Positions 1-8,423 of a stretch of 64,000 nt of DNA are shown in pieces. The notes under the pieces are model-generated. The model was not told the DNA's origin. It saw nothing but the letters and a program-made list of their open reading frames with translations, and did no database searches. How positions within the stretch are numbered: position 1 is the first letter of the stretch; each line of letters begins with the position of its first letter. The position numbers and the translations under genes were made by a program. This stretch comes from Bacteroidales bacterium UBA1173 (GTDB taxonomy: Bacteria; Bacteroidota; Bacteroidia; Bacteroidales; F082). Where the stretch lies: the NCBI GenBank assembly GCA_002311655.1, contig DBYZ01000008.1:129250-193249 (forward strand). Direction: 5' to 3'.

Positions 1-1185
1 GGCGACTTCGATTTCTGAGTCTGTTTCATCGTTCTTAACCTTATCAATTTCTTTTGTTACACTAATAATTATTCCTATCGACATTCCTGTGAACAGCAGC
101 GATGTTCCGCCCATGCTGATGAACGGCAGCGGCTGACCCGTCACAGGGAACAAGCCCACGGCAACGCCCATGTTCACCAGAGCCTGCATCACGAGGCTGA
201 AAGCAAGCCCCATCGCCAGCAACGCCCCGAACGACTGCGGCGCCCGTAGCATGATACGCGTCGCCCGATACAGCAAAATCATATACAACGCCAACACAAA
301 GATACCGCCAAGCAGTCCGTATTCTTCAATGATGATGGCGTAGATAAAATCCGAATAAGGGTGCGGCAACACGTTACGCTGCGTGCTCTTGCCCGGAGTC
401 TTGCCAACGATGCCACCACCAGCGATAGCTATCTTCGACTGCATCACCTGGAAGTTGGCAGTGTCGTCTTCGTCTTCCTCGCTGCTGAAAAACCTCTCGA
501 TACGGTTCACCCATGTCGTGCTTCGGTTATCCTTCGCCTGCACAAAAGAAACGAGGACAAACATAGCTCCCGCCACAATAATAATCCCGACGAACGCGAA
601 GATATATTTTATCTTGACTTTACTCAAAAACATCATCACTAGGCATGTCATGAAAAGCATCGCCGCCGTTGAGAAATTCTCAGGGAAAATCAAGCCCACA
701 ATAACCACAATCGGCAGCATCACCCTGATTGCCAGCTCTTTAAAGTCGCCGAGCAAGTCACGGCGAAGCGTCAAAATCCTTGCCAAGAAACCTATCAACG
801 CAATCTTTGCGAGGTCGCTGGTCTGGAATGTCACGCCGGCGATACCGATGACACGCTGGGCGTGGTTGAGATTCTTTCCGAAGAAAAGCGTATAAATCAA
901 AAGCGGGATTGCAATCCAGAAAAGCAACAGAAGCAGCCTCGAATATCTCTTGTAGTTGATCTGCGAAGCGCCGAACATGCAGCCCAAACCAAGCAGCAGC
1001 ATCAGGGCATGACGCAGAAGCACGAAGGCGTTGTTGCCGTGATAGCTTCTGTTTGCCACCGACTCCGAGGCGCTGTACACCGCAAGAAGGGAAATCAAGG
1101 TCAGGAAAGCCACCACCATCCAGATGACCTTGTCGCCCTTAAACAGGCTTTTTGTTTTCTCTATAACCCACTCTTTGTTTATCAT
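1..1185 (-). CDS. ftsW: FtsW, lipid II polymerase / division protein (C-terminus beyond window)
   Basis: Polytopic SEDS-family glycosyltransferase that polymerises lipid II at the septum with FtsI. The frame opens at an ATG at 1185 (MINKEWVIEK) and stays open to base 1, so about 395 residues are visible and the stop lies outside. Hydrophobic segments start near residue 20 (VIWMVVAFLTLISLLAVYSA). Near the left edge is the SEDS signature region GQPLPFISMGGTSLLF, followed by a charged cytoplasmic tail. The gene follows the murD remnant by three bases and is the last visible member of the leftward dcw operon. RodA is the alternative, but the position next to mraY and murD favours FtsW. Confidence 0.93.
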   Translation of the reverse strand, partial: MINKEWVIEKTKSLFKGDKVIWMVVAFLTLISLLAVYSASESVANRSYHGNNAFVLLRHALMLLLGLGCMFGASQINYKRYSRLLLLLFWIAIPLLIYTLFFGKNLNHAQRVIGIAGVTFQTSDLAKIALIGFLARILTLRRDLLGDFKELAIRVMLPIVVIVGLIFPENFSTAAMLFMTCLVMMFLSKVKIKYIFAFVGIIIVAGAMFVLVSFVQAKDNRSTTWVNRIERFFSSEEDEDDTANFQVMQSKIAIAGGGIVGKTPGKSTQRNVLPHPYSDFIYAIIIEEYGLLGGIFVLALYMILLYRATRIMLRAPQSFGALLAMGLAFSLVMQALVNMGVAVGLFPVTGQPLPFISMGGTSLLFTGMSIGIIISVTKEIDKVKNDETDSEIEVA

Positions 1186-1188
1186 ATT

Positions 1189-1719
1189 TTATTCTTTTGC
1201 CATTTTGACAAAAACCTTCTCCATCTTACGTGTCTCCGCACTTTCGCAGCCTGGCGAGAACAACACGCTGTCACCAGAAACAGCCTTATCCTCAATCATC
1301 TTCATGGCTTCTTCCATGGTCTCAGCCTTCAAAACGCCGTCTTTGATGATGTATCCCAATGTCGAACGCATCATCTCGACATCGTCGCCGACACAAATCA
1401 CTGACTTAACATGTTGACGCACAACAGGAATCATCTCTTCGTAATCGAGATCTCCTGCCAAGGCAATCCAAATCACTGGCTCGTTAATATTCTCAATAGA
1501 GAACCATGTCGCCGAGAGACTCTTCGCAGCGCTGTCGTTGATGTATTTCACACCGTTACGCGTCGCGACAAGCTCATTTCTGCGTTTAATGTGCTCACAA
1601 TCAACGAAACTATTCTTCAAATTTTCGTTTCGAGCATGGCAGATGCTCTCGTTGATGGTGAATGCCGTCGTGAAAATCTCTTTTCTTCTACCTTGTTTGG
1701 CCAACTGTTCTAATGTCAT
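1189..1719 (-). CDS. MurD-like protein reduced to the C-terminal ligase domain
   Basis: A 176-residue protein exactly where murD (normally about 440-450 residues) sits between mraY and ftsW. It matches only MurD's last domain and the linker before it: an EHIKRRNELVATRNGVKYIND stretch corresponds to the usual HRLE...GVxFINDSKAT region, followed by VIWIALAGD and VLFSPGCES. The N-terminal UDP-binding domain and the central ATPase domain with GTNGKT are absent, and mraY ends only 10 bases upstream, so there is no room for them. Residues normally conserved for substrate handling have changed: DSKAT is DSAAK, GGxDKG is LAGDLD, and SPACASFD is SPGCESAE. It is probably not a working D-glutamate ligase; a full MurD may be encoded elsewhere. 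The frame is intact, so it may be a retained domain protein rather than a fresh pseudogene. Confidence 0.75.
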   Translation of the reverse strand: MTLEQLAKQGRRKEIFTTAFTINESICHARNENLKNSFVDCEHIKRRNELVATRNGVKYINDSAAKSLSATWFSIENINEPVIWIALAGDLDYEEMIPVVRQHVKSVICVGDDVEMMRSTLGYIIKDGVLKAETMEEAMKMIEDKAVSGDSVLFSPGCESAETRKMEKVFVKMAKE

Positions 1720-1729
1720 AATATCTGTT

Positions 1730-3010
1730 TTATCTTATCTTCAAAGTTAATATCGCAAAAGCTACCAAAATGATGGTCACAATCCAAAATCTCACCGTAA
1801 TCTTCATCTCGTGCAACAAATCGCCTTTGCCTTTAAAAATCACTGTCGAAGCAGGGTCGTTCTCCAAAACCTTTTCCATCGAAGTCCTGAAATGGTCGTG
1901 GATCGGGGTGCGTTTCCACACACGCTGACGGGTGCCTTTTTTCTTTCCCATCTTAAAATATGCTCTCTGAACGATGACCGACACGCTCTCAATCAGGAAG
2001 ATGCCGCACATTATCGGGAGAAGCAGCTCTTTGTGTATGATGACCGCCGACACTGCGATGATGCCGCCAATCGTCAGACTTCCCGTGTCGCCCATGAAAA
2101 CCTGTGCCGGGAACGAGTTATACCACAGGAAACCGATAAGTGCGCCGACAAATGCCATCAAAAACACCGCAACTTCCTCACTGCCAGGGATATACATAAT
2201 GTCTAGGTATCCAGACAACATCGCATTACTCGAAAGATATGCCAACACGCCAATACCCAGGCCGATGATCGCCGAGTTGCCAGCCGCCATGCCGTCCATG
2301 CCGTCGTTGAGGTTGGAACCATTGGAAACGGCTGCAACCACAAACACCGTAAGCAACACGAAAAACACCCAGCCAGCCCAGTATTTGTAAGGCTCACCCA
2401 TGAAGTTGAAGATGTCGGCATAGTTCAAGTTGTGATTCTTGAAAAATGGGATCGTGGTCCTCGTCGACTTAACATCCGGACTCTTTACAACTATCTCTTT
2501 ATTATCTTCGATACGTGTCGTAACACTCTCATTCATAATGACTTGCGGACTAAAACGCAGTGTCAGACCAACGAGGAGACCGAGCGCCACCTGCCCGAAA
2601 ATCTTATACCATCCGTTCAAGCCGTCTTTTCTCTTCTTGAAAGTCTTGATATAATCGTCTGCAAACCCTATTCCGCCAAGGATAATGGTAGTTGCAATCA
2701 TCAGTAACATATAGATATTCAACACCTTACCAAACAAAAGGCAAGGGATGAGCATCGAGGCTATGATGATGATGCCGCCCATCGTAGGGACACCTTTCTT
2801 GTTCACGTTAAACGGGTCGATCTTCGCGTCACGCTGCACCTCGGAGATGTTGTGACGTTTCATGTATCCGATGAATTTCTTTCCGAACCAAATCGAGAAG
2901 AAAAGCGCGAAAATGATAGCAAGAATAGAACGCACCGTGACGTATTGAAGCACGCCCGCGCCCGGAATGTTAAATCTGCCGTCAAGAAATCTCAAAAGAT
3001 AGTAAAACAT
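1730..3010 (-). CDS. mraY: Phospho-MurNAc-pentapeptide transferase (MraY)
   Basis: Inner-membrane enzyme that transfers phospho-MurNAc-pentapeptide to undecaprenyl phosphate to form lipid I. The 426-residue protein has about ten hydrophobic segments and the family motifs: the Asp pair in GFADDYIK (about residues 118-119), NLNDGMDGMAAG, and FMGDTGSLTIGG. It is longer than the roughly 360 residues of proteobacterial MraY because of a charged periplasmic insertion after TLRFSPQVI (about residues 150-205), which I recall as usual in Bacteroidota. It lies 11 bases downstream of murE in the leftward operon. Confidence 0.96.
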   Translation of the reverse strand: MFYYLLRFLDGRFNIPGAGVLQYVTVRSILAIIFALFFSIWFGKKFIGYMKRHNISEVQRDAKIDPFNVNKKGVPTMGGIIIIASMLIPCLLFGKVLNIYMLLMIATTIILGGIGFADDYIKTFKKRKDGLNGWYKIFGQVALGLLVGLTLRFSPQVIMNESVTTRIEDNKEIVVKSPDVKSTRTTIPFFKNHNLNYADIFNFMGEPYKYWAGWVFFVLLTVFVVAAVSNGSNLNDGMDGMAAGNSAIIGLGIGVLAYLSSNAMLSGYLDIMYIPGSEEVAVFLMAFVGALIGFLWYNSFPAQVFMGDTGSLTIGGIIAVSAVIIHKELLLPIMCGIFLIESVSVIVQRAYFKMGKKKGTRQRVWKRTPIHDHFRTSMEKVLENDPASTVIFKGKGDLLHEMKITVRFWIVTIILVAFAILTLKIR

Positions 3011-3021
3011 TTCAAAACCTC

Positions 3022-4437
3022 CTATTTCTCGTTAAACGCATTTTCAAGTTCTTCCCTGTCATCGAAATGATGCTTCACACCCTTCACATCCTGGTAGTTC
3101 TCGTGACCTTTGCCAGCCACAAGTATGATGTCGCCTTTTTTCGCCAACGCCACCGCCGTGCGGATAGCCTCGCGTCTGTCGGTGATGCACAACACCTTGT
3201 TGTAACACTCGCCTGGAACACCAGCCTTCATCTGTCTGATGATTTCCTCTGGCTCCTCGAAGCGTGGATTGTCGCTGGTGATGATAAGTCTGTCTGACAG
3301 TTTCACCGCTGCCGCCGCCATCTTCGGACGTTTGTCGGAGTCACGGTTTCCGCCTGCTCCTGCCACCGTAATAAGCGTCTCGTTGTGCGTCCTGATCTCA
3401 TTGATGGTCGAGAGCACATTCTCCAAAGCGTCAGGAGTATGGGCATAATCGACAATGCCAACAATGCCGTCTTTCGAGTTCACCATCTGGAAACGGCCCG
3501 ATGCGCTGTGTAGCTTGCTGACCTCTTGCAAGACCTCTTCCTCAGGCATGCCAAGCAAGACAGCGGCACCGTAAATCGCCAAAAGATTATATGCGTTGAA
3601 ACGTCCCACAAGGTATGTCGACACGGCTTTATTGTTGATTTTCAACTCCATGCCGTCGAAATAACTCTCCATCACGAGACCTTTGAAATCAGCGTCGTGT
3701 TTCAACGAATATGTCTTCTTCGCCGCCTGTGTGTTCTGCAACATCACCATGCCGTTCTTGTCGTCAAGATTCGTCAAAGCGAAAGCGGTAGCAGGCAGGT
3801 TATCAAAGAATTTCTTTTTCGCATCACGGTAGTTTGCCAGTGTTTTATGGTAATCCAAGTGATCTTGTGTCAAATTTGTGAAGATACCGCCGTCAAAATG
3901 CAGACCTGCTATTCTGTCCTGGTCAATGGAATGTGAGCTAACCTCCATGAAGGCATATTCGCATCCGGCTTCAACCATCTGGGCGAGCAACTCATTGAGT
4001 TCCAACTGGTCGCCAGTGGTATGCGTCGAAGGCACGACCTTCTTCCCGATGATGTTTTCTATCGTCGAGAGGAGTCCGCACATATATCCGGCGTCGGTGA
4101 AGAGACGATATAATAAGGTGGCGATGGTGGTCTTGCCGTTGGTGCCGGTGACACCCACCAGATGCAGCTTCTCCGACGGTCTGCCATAAAACTCCGAGGC
4201 AGCAAGTCCTAAAGCCTTCGCACTGTTTTCAACCACGCAATACTTCACACCATCAGCTTGATTTTCAGGAAGTTGCTCGCAAACGATGGTCTTGGCACCG
4301 TTTTCTATCGCCTTAGCGATATAGTCATGACCGTCGACCTGTGTGCCGCGAACCGCAAAAAACACGCTTCCATCTTTGCACTTCCTCGAATCGAACTGCA
4401 AATCCTTCGCTCCTTTCAAAATCTCTTCAATATTCAT
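3022..4437 (-). CDS. murE: UDP-MurNAc-tripeptide synthetase (MurE)
   Basis: Cytoplasmic ATP-dependent ligase that adds the third stem amino acid to UDP-MurNAc-L-Ala-D-Glu. Residues 98-104 are the ATP-binding GTNGKTT; a central ligase domain follows (THTTGDQLELNE, EVSSHS), and the C-terminal domain carries TSDNPRFEEPEEI near residue 388, with the DNPR signature of meso-diaminopimelate-adding enzymes. Length 471 is normal. The start lies one base after the ftsI stop. The dapD gene in the same window agrees with meso-DAP peptidoglycan. Confidence 0.96.
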   Translation of the reverse strand: MNIEEILKGAKDLQFDSRKCKDGSVFFAVRGTQVDGHDYIAKAIENGAKTIVCEQLPENQADGVKYCVVENSAKALGLAASEFYGRPSEKLHLVGVTGTNGKTTIATLLYRLFTDAGYMCGLLSTIENIIGKKVVPSTHTTGDQLELNELLAQMVEAGCEYAFMEVSSHSIDQDRIAGLHFDGGIFTNLTQDHLDYHKTLANYRDAKKKFFDNLPATAFALTNLDDKNGMVMLQNTQAAKKTYSLKHDADFKGLVMESYFDGMELKINNKAVSTYLVGRFNAYNLLAIYGAAVLLGMPEEEVLQEVSKLHSASGRFQMVNSKDGIVGIVDYAHTPDALENVLSTINEIRTHNETLITVAGAGGNRDSDKRPKMAAAAVKLSDRLIITSDNPRFEEPEEIIRQMKAGVPGECYNKVLCITDRREAIRTAVALAKKGDIILVAGKGHENYQDVKGVKHHFDDREELENAFNEK

Positions 4438-4438
4438 T

Positions 4439-6553
4439 TTATTTCAATTTCAAAATAATCGTTTTTCCTTTTTCCAAATTCGTTCCTGCCGCCACACTCT
4501 GGCTCTCCACCAATCCTCTGCCGCTGAACGACACCTTCCACCCCATCGACTCGATGAGATAAACGGCATCCATCACGTTCATTCCGGTCATATCAGGAAC
4601 AATATTTTTAGCGAGTTCCACACTCTTTATCGTCACGCCGCCGTTTCTCGACGGACTGACTTTCACCCACTCTGAATTCAACTCCCCGTCGACCATCCTC
4701 ACGCCCGCCATGGTGCAGTAATCGTTGACATCTTCATAATATGCCATCGACGCCTTTGTATATTTGTCGGCATTCGCCGGATAGCTGCTGGTCGCATCTT
4801 GAATGCCTAACTCAGTGGCATAAACCTTCTCGGCAATCTCTTTGAACACAGGTGCCGACACCGATGCGCCGTAATAACTCTTACCCATCGGGTTGCTGAT
4901 AACCACGATACATGTATATTTAGGATCGTCAGCAGGGAAATACCCCACAAACGAAGCGGTGTAGTTTTTCTTGTTATAGCTGCCGTTGCTGGCAATCTGA
5001 GCCGTTCCGGTCTTACCCGCAATCGGGAATGCGCATTTGTTCAAAGCCTTCGCCGTTCCGTTCTCCACCACGCCACGAAGCAGTCCCTGCAAAGTCTTGA
5101 TTGTCCTCTCCGAGGCAATGCGCTCGTTGATAACGATGGTGTCGAAAGTCTTCACAACCTCGTTGCCGCGACGAATCTCCTTCACAAACTGAGGCTTAAC
5201 CATCTTTCCGTTGTTTGCGATGGCATTGTAATACGTCAGCAGCGTGAGCGGAGTCACCGTCAACTCGTAACCTATCGACATCCATGGCAACGACACCTTC
5301 GACCATTGCTTGCTGCTGGTGCTTTTGATATATGGCTTGCCCTCGCCTTTCAAATCGATATTCAACGGCTCGTTGATCTTCGTCTTGTAAATCAAATCGA
5401 TAAACTTCTGCGGATTGCTCTCGAAAGCCTCAGTCGCAAGGTATCCGAACGCAATATTCGACGACTCCCAGAAACATTGTTTGATCGTCGGAACGCCTTC
5501 CCCAACCACATGCGAGTCGGTCATCGTGCGGTTATGGAATCTCATCCTGCCGGTCTTTCCCAAATCCAGCACCCTGTTGACGTTGAATTTAGGGTCGTTC
5601 TCAAGCAACGCCGTCATCGTTATCGCCTTGAACGTCGAACCTGGCTCCACATTCTCAGCAATGGCGAAGTTATACGACTCCTCGTATTTTTTCCTCTTCT
5701 CGTTATATTTCAACGACGCCATCACCTCGATGAATCCCGACTTCACATCCATCATGATCACGCATCCCTGCTGCGCTTCGTTCTCAACGAGACAACGGCG
5801 CAACGCCTCTTCAGCCACATCCTGAATCTTGGCGTCAATAGAAGTATAGATGTCTTTTCCGTTCTTCGGCGTGACGTTCGACGAAGCAGGCACATCAATG
5901 AAACGGCCTCCGTTGATACGACGACGCATCTGATGACCGTCGGTGCCACGCAAACAGGTGTCGTAAGCGCCCTCAAGTCCGACCATCACAGGCTTCACTG
6001 TATCGTTGTAATTGACATAACCTATCACACGCATCGCAATGTCACCGTACGGACGCTCCCTCACAAGCTGTTTCTCGGCGATCAAGCCATTGCCAAGCCT
6101 CTCTCTGAAAATCGGGAACGTCTTAATGCGCTCATACTCATCCATCTTCAGCTTCTTCGCGATTTTCACATAACGTTTGTTGTTACTGCGCGATTTCTTC
6201 AAAAGATTGACGTACTGCGCCTTGGTGTGCGACTTCAACATCTTCGACAAACTGTCCGACAACGCCCCGACTTCTTTGTCAAACCTCTCAGCAGGCACCG
6301 CGACAGGGTCGAAATAGATGTCAAAAACAGGAATCGTAGTGGCAAGCAGCGTTCCGTTTTTCGAGAAGATATTTCCTCTCACAGCCGGCACCTTCACAAT
6401 CCTGATGTCAGCCTTGCGCGCACTCTCAAGCAGATCCTCCCTGTCAACAGTCTGAACGACAACGATTTTGATGATAATAGCCACTCCCACCACGAGCATC
6501 AGCACGTAGATCAGAAGCACACGCCAAACATCACCAAAATTCATCTTACTCAT
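4439..6553 (-). CDS. ftsI: Septal transpeptidase FtsI (PBP3) with C-terminal PASTA domain
   Basis: Class B penicillin-binding protein that cross-links septal peptidoglycan together with FtsW. One N-terminal membrane anchor (about residues 12-32) is followed by the pedestal domain and the transpeptidase domain with the active-site STFK (about 305), the SSN of WESSN (about 362) and KTGTAQ (about 515). The last 70 residues (VPDMTGMNVMDAVYLIESMG onwards) form a PASTA domain. The 704-residue length is usual for PASTA-bearing Bacteroidota FtsI. It begins 8 bases after the ftsL-like gene. Confidence 0.96.
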   Translation of the reverse strand: MSKMNFGDVWRVLLIYVLMLVVGVAIIIKIVVVQTVDREDLLESARKADIRIVKVPAVRGNIFSKNGTLLATTIPVFDIYFDPVAVPAERFDKEVGALSDSLSKMLKSHTKAQYVNLLKKSRSNNKRYVKIAKKLKMDEYERIKTFPIFRERLGNGLIAEKQLVRERPYGDIAMRVIGYVNYNDTVKPVMVGLEGAYDTCLRGTDGHQMRRRINGGRFIDVPASSNVTPKNGKDIYTSIDAKIQDVAEEALRRCLVENEAQQGCVIMMDVKSGFIEVMASLKYNEKRKKYEESYNFAIAENVEPGSTFKAITMTALLENDPKFNVNRVLDLGKTGRMRFHNRTMTDSHVVGEGVPTIKQCFWESSNIAFGYLATEAFESNPQKFIDLIYKTKINEPLNIDLKGEGKPYIKSTSSKQWSKVSLPWMSIGYELTVTPLTLLTYYNAIANNGKMVKPQFVKEIRRGNEVVKTFDTIVINERIASERTIKTLQGLLRGVVENGTAKALNKCAFPIAGKTGTAQIASNGSYNKKNYTASFVGYFPADDPKYTCIVVISNPMGKSYYGASVSAPVFKEIAEKVYATELGIQDATSSYPANADKYTKASMAYYEDVNDYCTMAGVRMVDGELNSEWVKVSPSRNGGVTIKSVELAKNIVPDMTGMNVMDAVYLIESMGWKVSFSGRGLVESQSVAAGTNLEKGKTIILKLK

Positions 6554-6561
6554 ATCAGACT

Positions 6562-6885
6562 CTATTTGACTTTTTTCACATTAATCTTCTTCAAAGGCTC
6601 GACAGATTCTTTTATACCCTTGTTTTTCAATATCTTAGCCAGCTCCGACTGCTTCGTCATCCTCGTAATCTCCGACTTGTTGTAAACATACTCCACATGA
6701 CGGTCTTCAAGAAGCTTCGTCTTCGTCAGAACCTCACGGTTGATATCTTCAGCGACGTAAGTGTTTGTAATATAAAGCATTAGCAAAAACACAACATACA
6801 ACACAAACGGCAACTGCTTAATCACCGTCGCCTTCGAAAAGACATCACCGCCTAAATAATTATTGAAAAACGAACCTTTTTTCAT
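6562..6885 (-). CDS. FtsL-like small bitopic division protein
   Basis: A roughly 107-residue protein with a short cytoplasmic N-terminus, one transmembrane helix (LPFVLYVVFLLMLYITNTY) and a periplasmic stretch rich in K, E and R (EDINREVLTKTKLLEDRHVEYVYNKSEI) that could form a coiled coil. Size, topology and position between rsmH and ftsI are those of FtsL, the FtsB/FtsQ partner; sequence similarity is always weak in this family. I chose the ATG at 6885 (MKKGSFFNNYLGG); ATGs at 6897 and 6915 are in frame, but the latter lies inside the palindromic repeat at 6898-6928 and is probably not used. Confidence 0.75.
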   Translation of the reverse strand: MKKGSFFNNYLGGDVFSKATVIKQLPFVLYVVFLLMLYITNTYVAEDINREVLTKTKLLEDRHVEYVYNKSEITRMTKQSELAKILKNKGIKESVEPLKKINVKKVK

Positions 6886-6897
6886 ATTTTTTCTCAT

Positions 6898-6928
6898 CCT
6901 GTACGGACAAGGCATGCCTTGTCCCTAC
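6898..6928. repeat. 31-bp interspersed palindrome (copy a)
   Basis: On the minus strand the element reads GTAGGGA-CAAG-GCATGC-CTTG-TCCGTACAGG. A second copy at 40568-40598 has the same outer arms and the same GCATGC centre, but its four-base inner arms are TAAC/GTTA, a fully compensated change. This copy sits between rsmH and the ftsL-like gene and supplies the TAG stop of rsmH (6925-6927). Confidence 0.85.
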
Positions 6929-7824
6929 TTTAATTCTGCTATCCTCAATTTGGCGCTCCGAGCCCTGCTGTTCCTAGCGATTTCATCATCACTTGGCACT
7001 ATCGGCTTGTGCGTTATTAATTTATAAGGTGTATTTCGGTTTCCAAAGAAATCCTGCTCCACCTCCCCGTCAGCCTTGCCACTGCGCATAAAATTCTTCA
7101 CCAAACGGTCTTCCAGCGAATGATACGACATCACCACAAGCCTTCCGCCCGGTTTCAAGATATCGGCACACTGCGACAAAAACGCCTCAAGCACCTCCAT
7201 CTCTTTGTTCACCTCAATCCTCAACGCCTGAAAAATCTGCGCCAACACCTTGTTTTCCTGGCCTTTTGGCAGATGTGCAGCCACCGCGTTTTTCAAATCC
7301 GTCGTCGTCTCTATCGGCTGCACCTCGCGAGCCATCTCTATATCACGAGCTATCGCCATGGCGTTTTTCAACTCACCATAACGCGAGAAAACGCCAGCTA
7401 AAGCTGACACCTCATACGTATTCACAATATTCGCCGCGTCAACAGGGTCGTTTTGGTTCATCCTCATGTCGAGACGTCCCTCAAATCGTGTCGAGAAACC
7501 CTTCTCCGGCGTGTCAAACTGATATGACGACACTCCCAAATCCGCCAAAATGCCGTCGACTTTCGAATTCGCGTAAAGCTGCACGAAATTCTTCATGTAA
7601 CGAAAATTCTGCGGGATGAAAGTGAACCTCTCGTCATCAAAAGCGTTCTTGGCAGCATCGGCATCCTGGTCGAAAGCATACAAGTGACCCCCCTTCAACT
7701 TCTCAAGGATAGCCCTCGAATGACCGCCACCTCCGAACGTGACATCAACATAAATGCCGTCCGGATTGATGTTCAGGCCATCGATACACTCGTTCAACAA
7801 CACTGGATTATGATACATCTCCAA
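6925..7824 (-). CDS. rsmH: 16S rRNA (cytosine1402-N4)-methyltransferase RsmH (MraW)
   Basis: SAM-dependent methyltransferase acting on C1402 of 16S rRNA in the P site. The N-terminus has the family pattern HNPVLLNECIDGL, then the SAM-binding loop DVTFGGGGHSRAIL (about residues 27-40), DLGVSSYQFD and MRMNQND, and near the C-terminus MSYHSLEDRLVKNFM. Length 299 is normal. The start at 7824 lies 5 bases after the mraZ stop. The stop codon is contributed by the 31-bp palindrome. Confidence 0.97.
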   Translation of the reverse strand: MEMYHNPVLLNECIDGLNINPDGIYVDVTFGGGGHSRAILEKLKGGHLYAFDQDADAAKNAFDDERFTFIPQNFRYMKNFVQLYANSKVDGILADLGVSSYQFDTPEKGFSTRFEGRLDMRMNQNDPVDAANIVNTYEVSALAGVFSRYGELKNAMAIARDIEMAREVQPIETTTDLKNAVAAHLPKGQENKVLAQIFQALRIEVNKEMEVLEAFLSQCADILKPGGRLVVMSYHSLEDRLVKNFMRSGKADGEVEQDFFGNRNTPYKLITHKPIVPSDDEIARNSRARSAKLRIAELK

Positions 7825-7829
7825 AAACT

Positions 7830-8291
7830 TTATTCAAAATCAATATTTCCAAGTCTGTCCTCAAGCATCTGCGAGAATTCCTCATCGGTCATCTGCGCAT
7901 TGCTCTCTTCCATCTTCTCCTTCGCCCAGATCTGCATTCTGTCAGGTAGCGATGTTATCACCACTTCCTTCACCATGCCGCATTTCTCGACAAGGTCTTT
8001 CGGTATCTGCAAACGTCCGCTCGCATCCATCATCACCACCCTTGCGCCCGCGTTAATACGACGCATCATCATCAGATTTTCTTTCTTGAACGGATTCAAC
8101 TTGCTGAGTTTGTTCTGCAAATTACGCCAATCGTCCTTCCCGTACACGTCAAGGCACGTCTCAAACAAACCCGGACGAAGCACGAAACCGTCGTTCAGCG
8201 CATCTCCCAGCTGTTCCTTGAAACTACTGGGCAAAAGCAGCCTTCCCTTGGCGTCTAATTTGCAATAATATTCACCTATCGGATAATCCAT
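7830..8291 (-). CDS. mraZ: Transcriptional regulator MraZ
   Basis: First gene of the dcw operon; MraZ proteins bind DNA upstream of their own gene as ring-shaped oligomers and control the operon. The 153-residue sequence contains the two AbrB/SpoVT-like half-domains, with DAKGRLLLPSSFKEQ near residue 13 and DASGRLQIPKDL near residue 89. Two TGGGA boxes 10 bp apart lie upstream (8332-8346), the spacing known for MraZ operators. The start ATG at 8291 begins the motif DYPIGEYYCKLD. Confidence 0.96.
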   Translation of the reverse strand: MDYPIGEYYCKLDAKGRLLLPSSFKEQLGDALNDGFVLRPGLFETCLDVYGKDDWRNLQNKLSKLNPFKKENLMMMRRINAGARVVMMDASGRLQIPKDLVEKCGMVKEVVITSLPDRMQIWAKEKMEESNAQMTDEEFSQMLEDRLGNIDFE

Positions 8292-8314
8292 TTGTATACA
8301 AATTTTTCAGGATT

Positions 8315-8347
8315 CAAAATTATACATTTTTTCCCACTTATTCCCAC
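8315..8347 (-). promoter_or_regulatory. mraZ promoter with two MraZ-type operator boxes
   Basis: Read leftwards, TAATTTTG at 8322-8315 matches the Bacteroidota -7 box, 24 bases before the mraZ ATG. Just upstream are two copies of GTGGGA (plus-strand TCCCAC at 8332-8337 and 8342-8347) with a 10-bp period. Direct TGGGA repeats at this spacing are the established MraZ binding pattern in E. coli and Mycoplasma. Their position between -33 and -7 fits repression. I do not see a convincing -33 TTG. Confidence 0.5.
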
Positions 8348-8400
8348 TTTTGCACAAAAATTTTTCAAAAATTTATCAACAGAGTTATCAACAATTTTCG

Positions 8401-8408
8401 TACCTTTG
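8401..8408 (+). promoter_or_regulatory. -7 box (TACCTTTG) of ysxC
   Basis: TACCTTTG lies 15 bases before the ATG at 8424, which supports that start over the upstream in-frame ATG at 8292. It is divergent from the mraZ promoter. Confidence 0.7.
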
Positions 8409-8423
8409 CAAAAATTATCAACA

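Noticed and set aside
1700..1740. Frameshifted N-terminal half of murD
   Set aside because: The interval between the mraY stop and the short frame is only 10 bases; no frame upstream encodes MurD N-terminal or GTNGKT sequence, so this is absence, not a frameshift.
5306..6685. Long open frame of 459 codons on the plus strand opposite ftsI
   Set aside because: It is the mirror of ftsI: Arg/His/Leu-rich, no recognisable domain, no promoter, whereas the minus-strand frame has all FtsI motifs.
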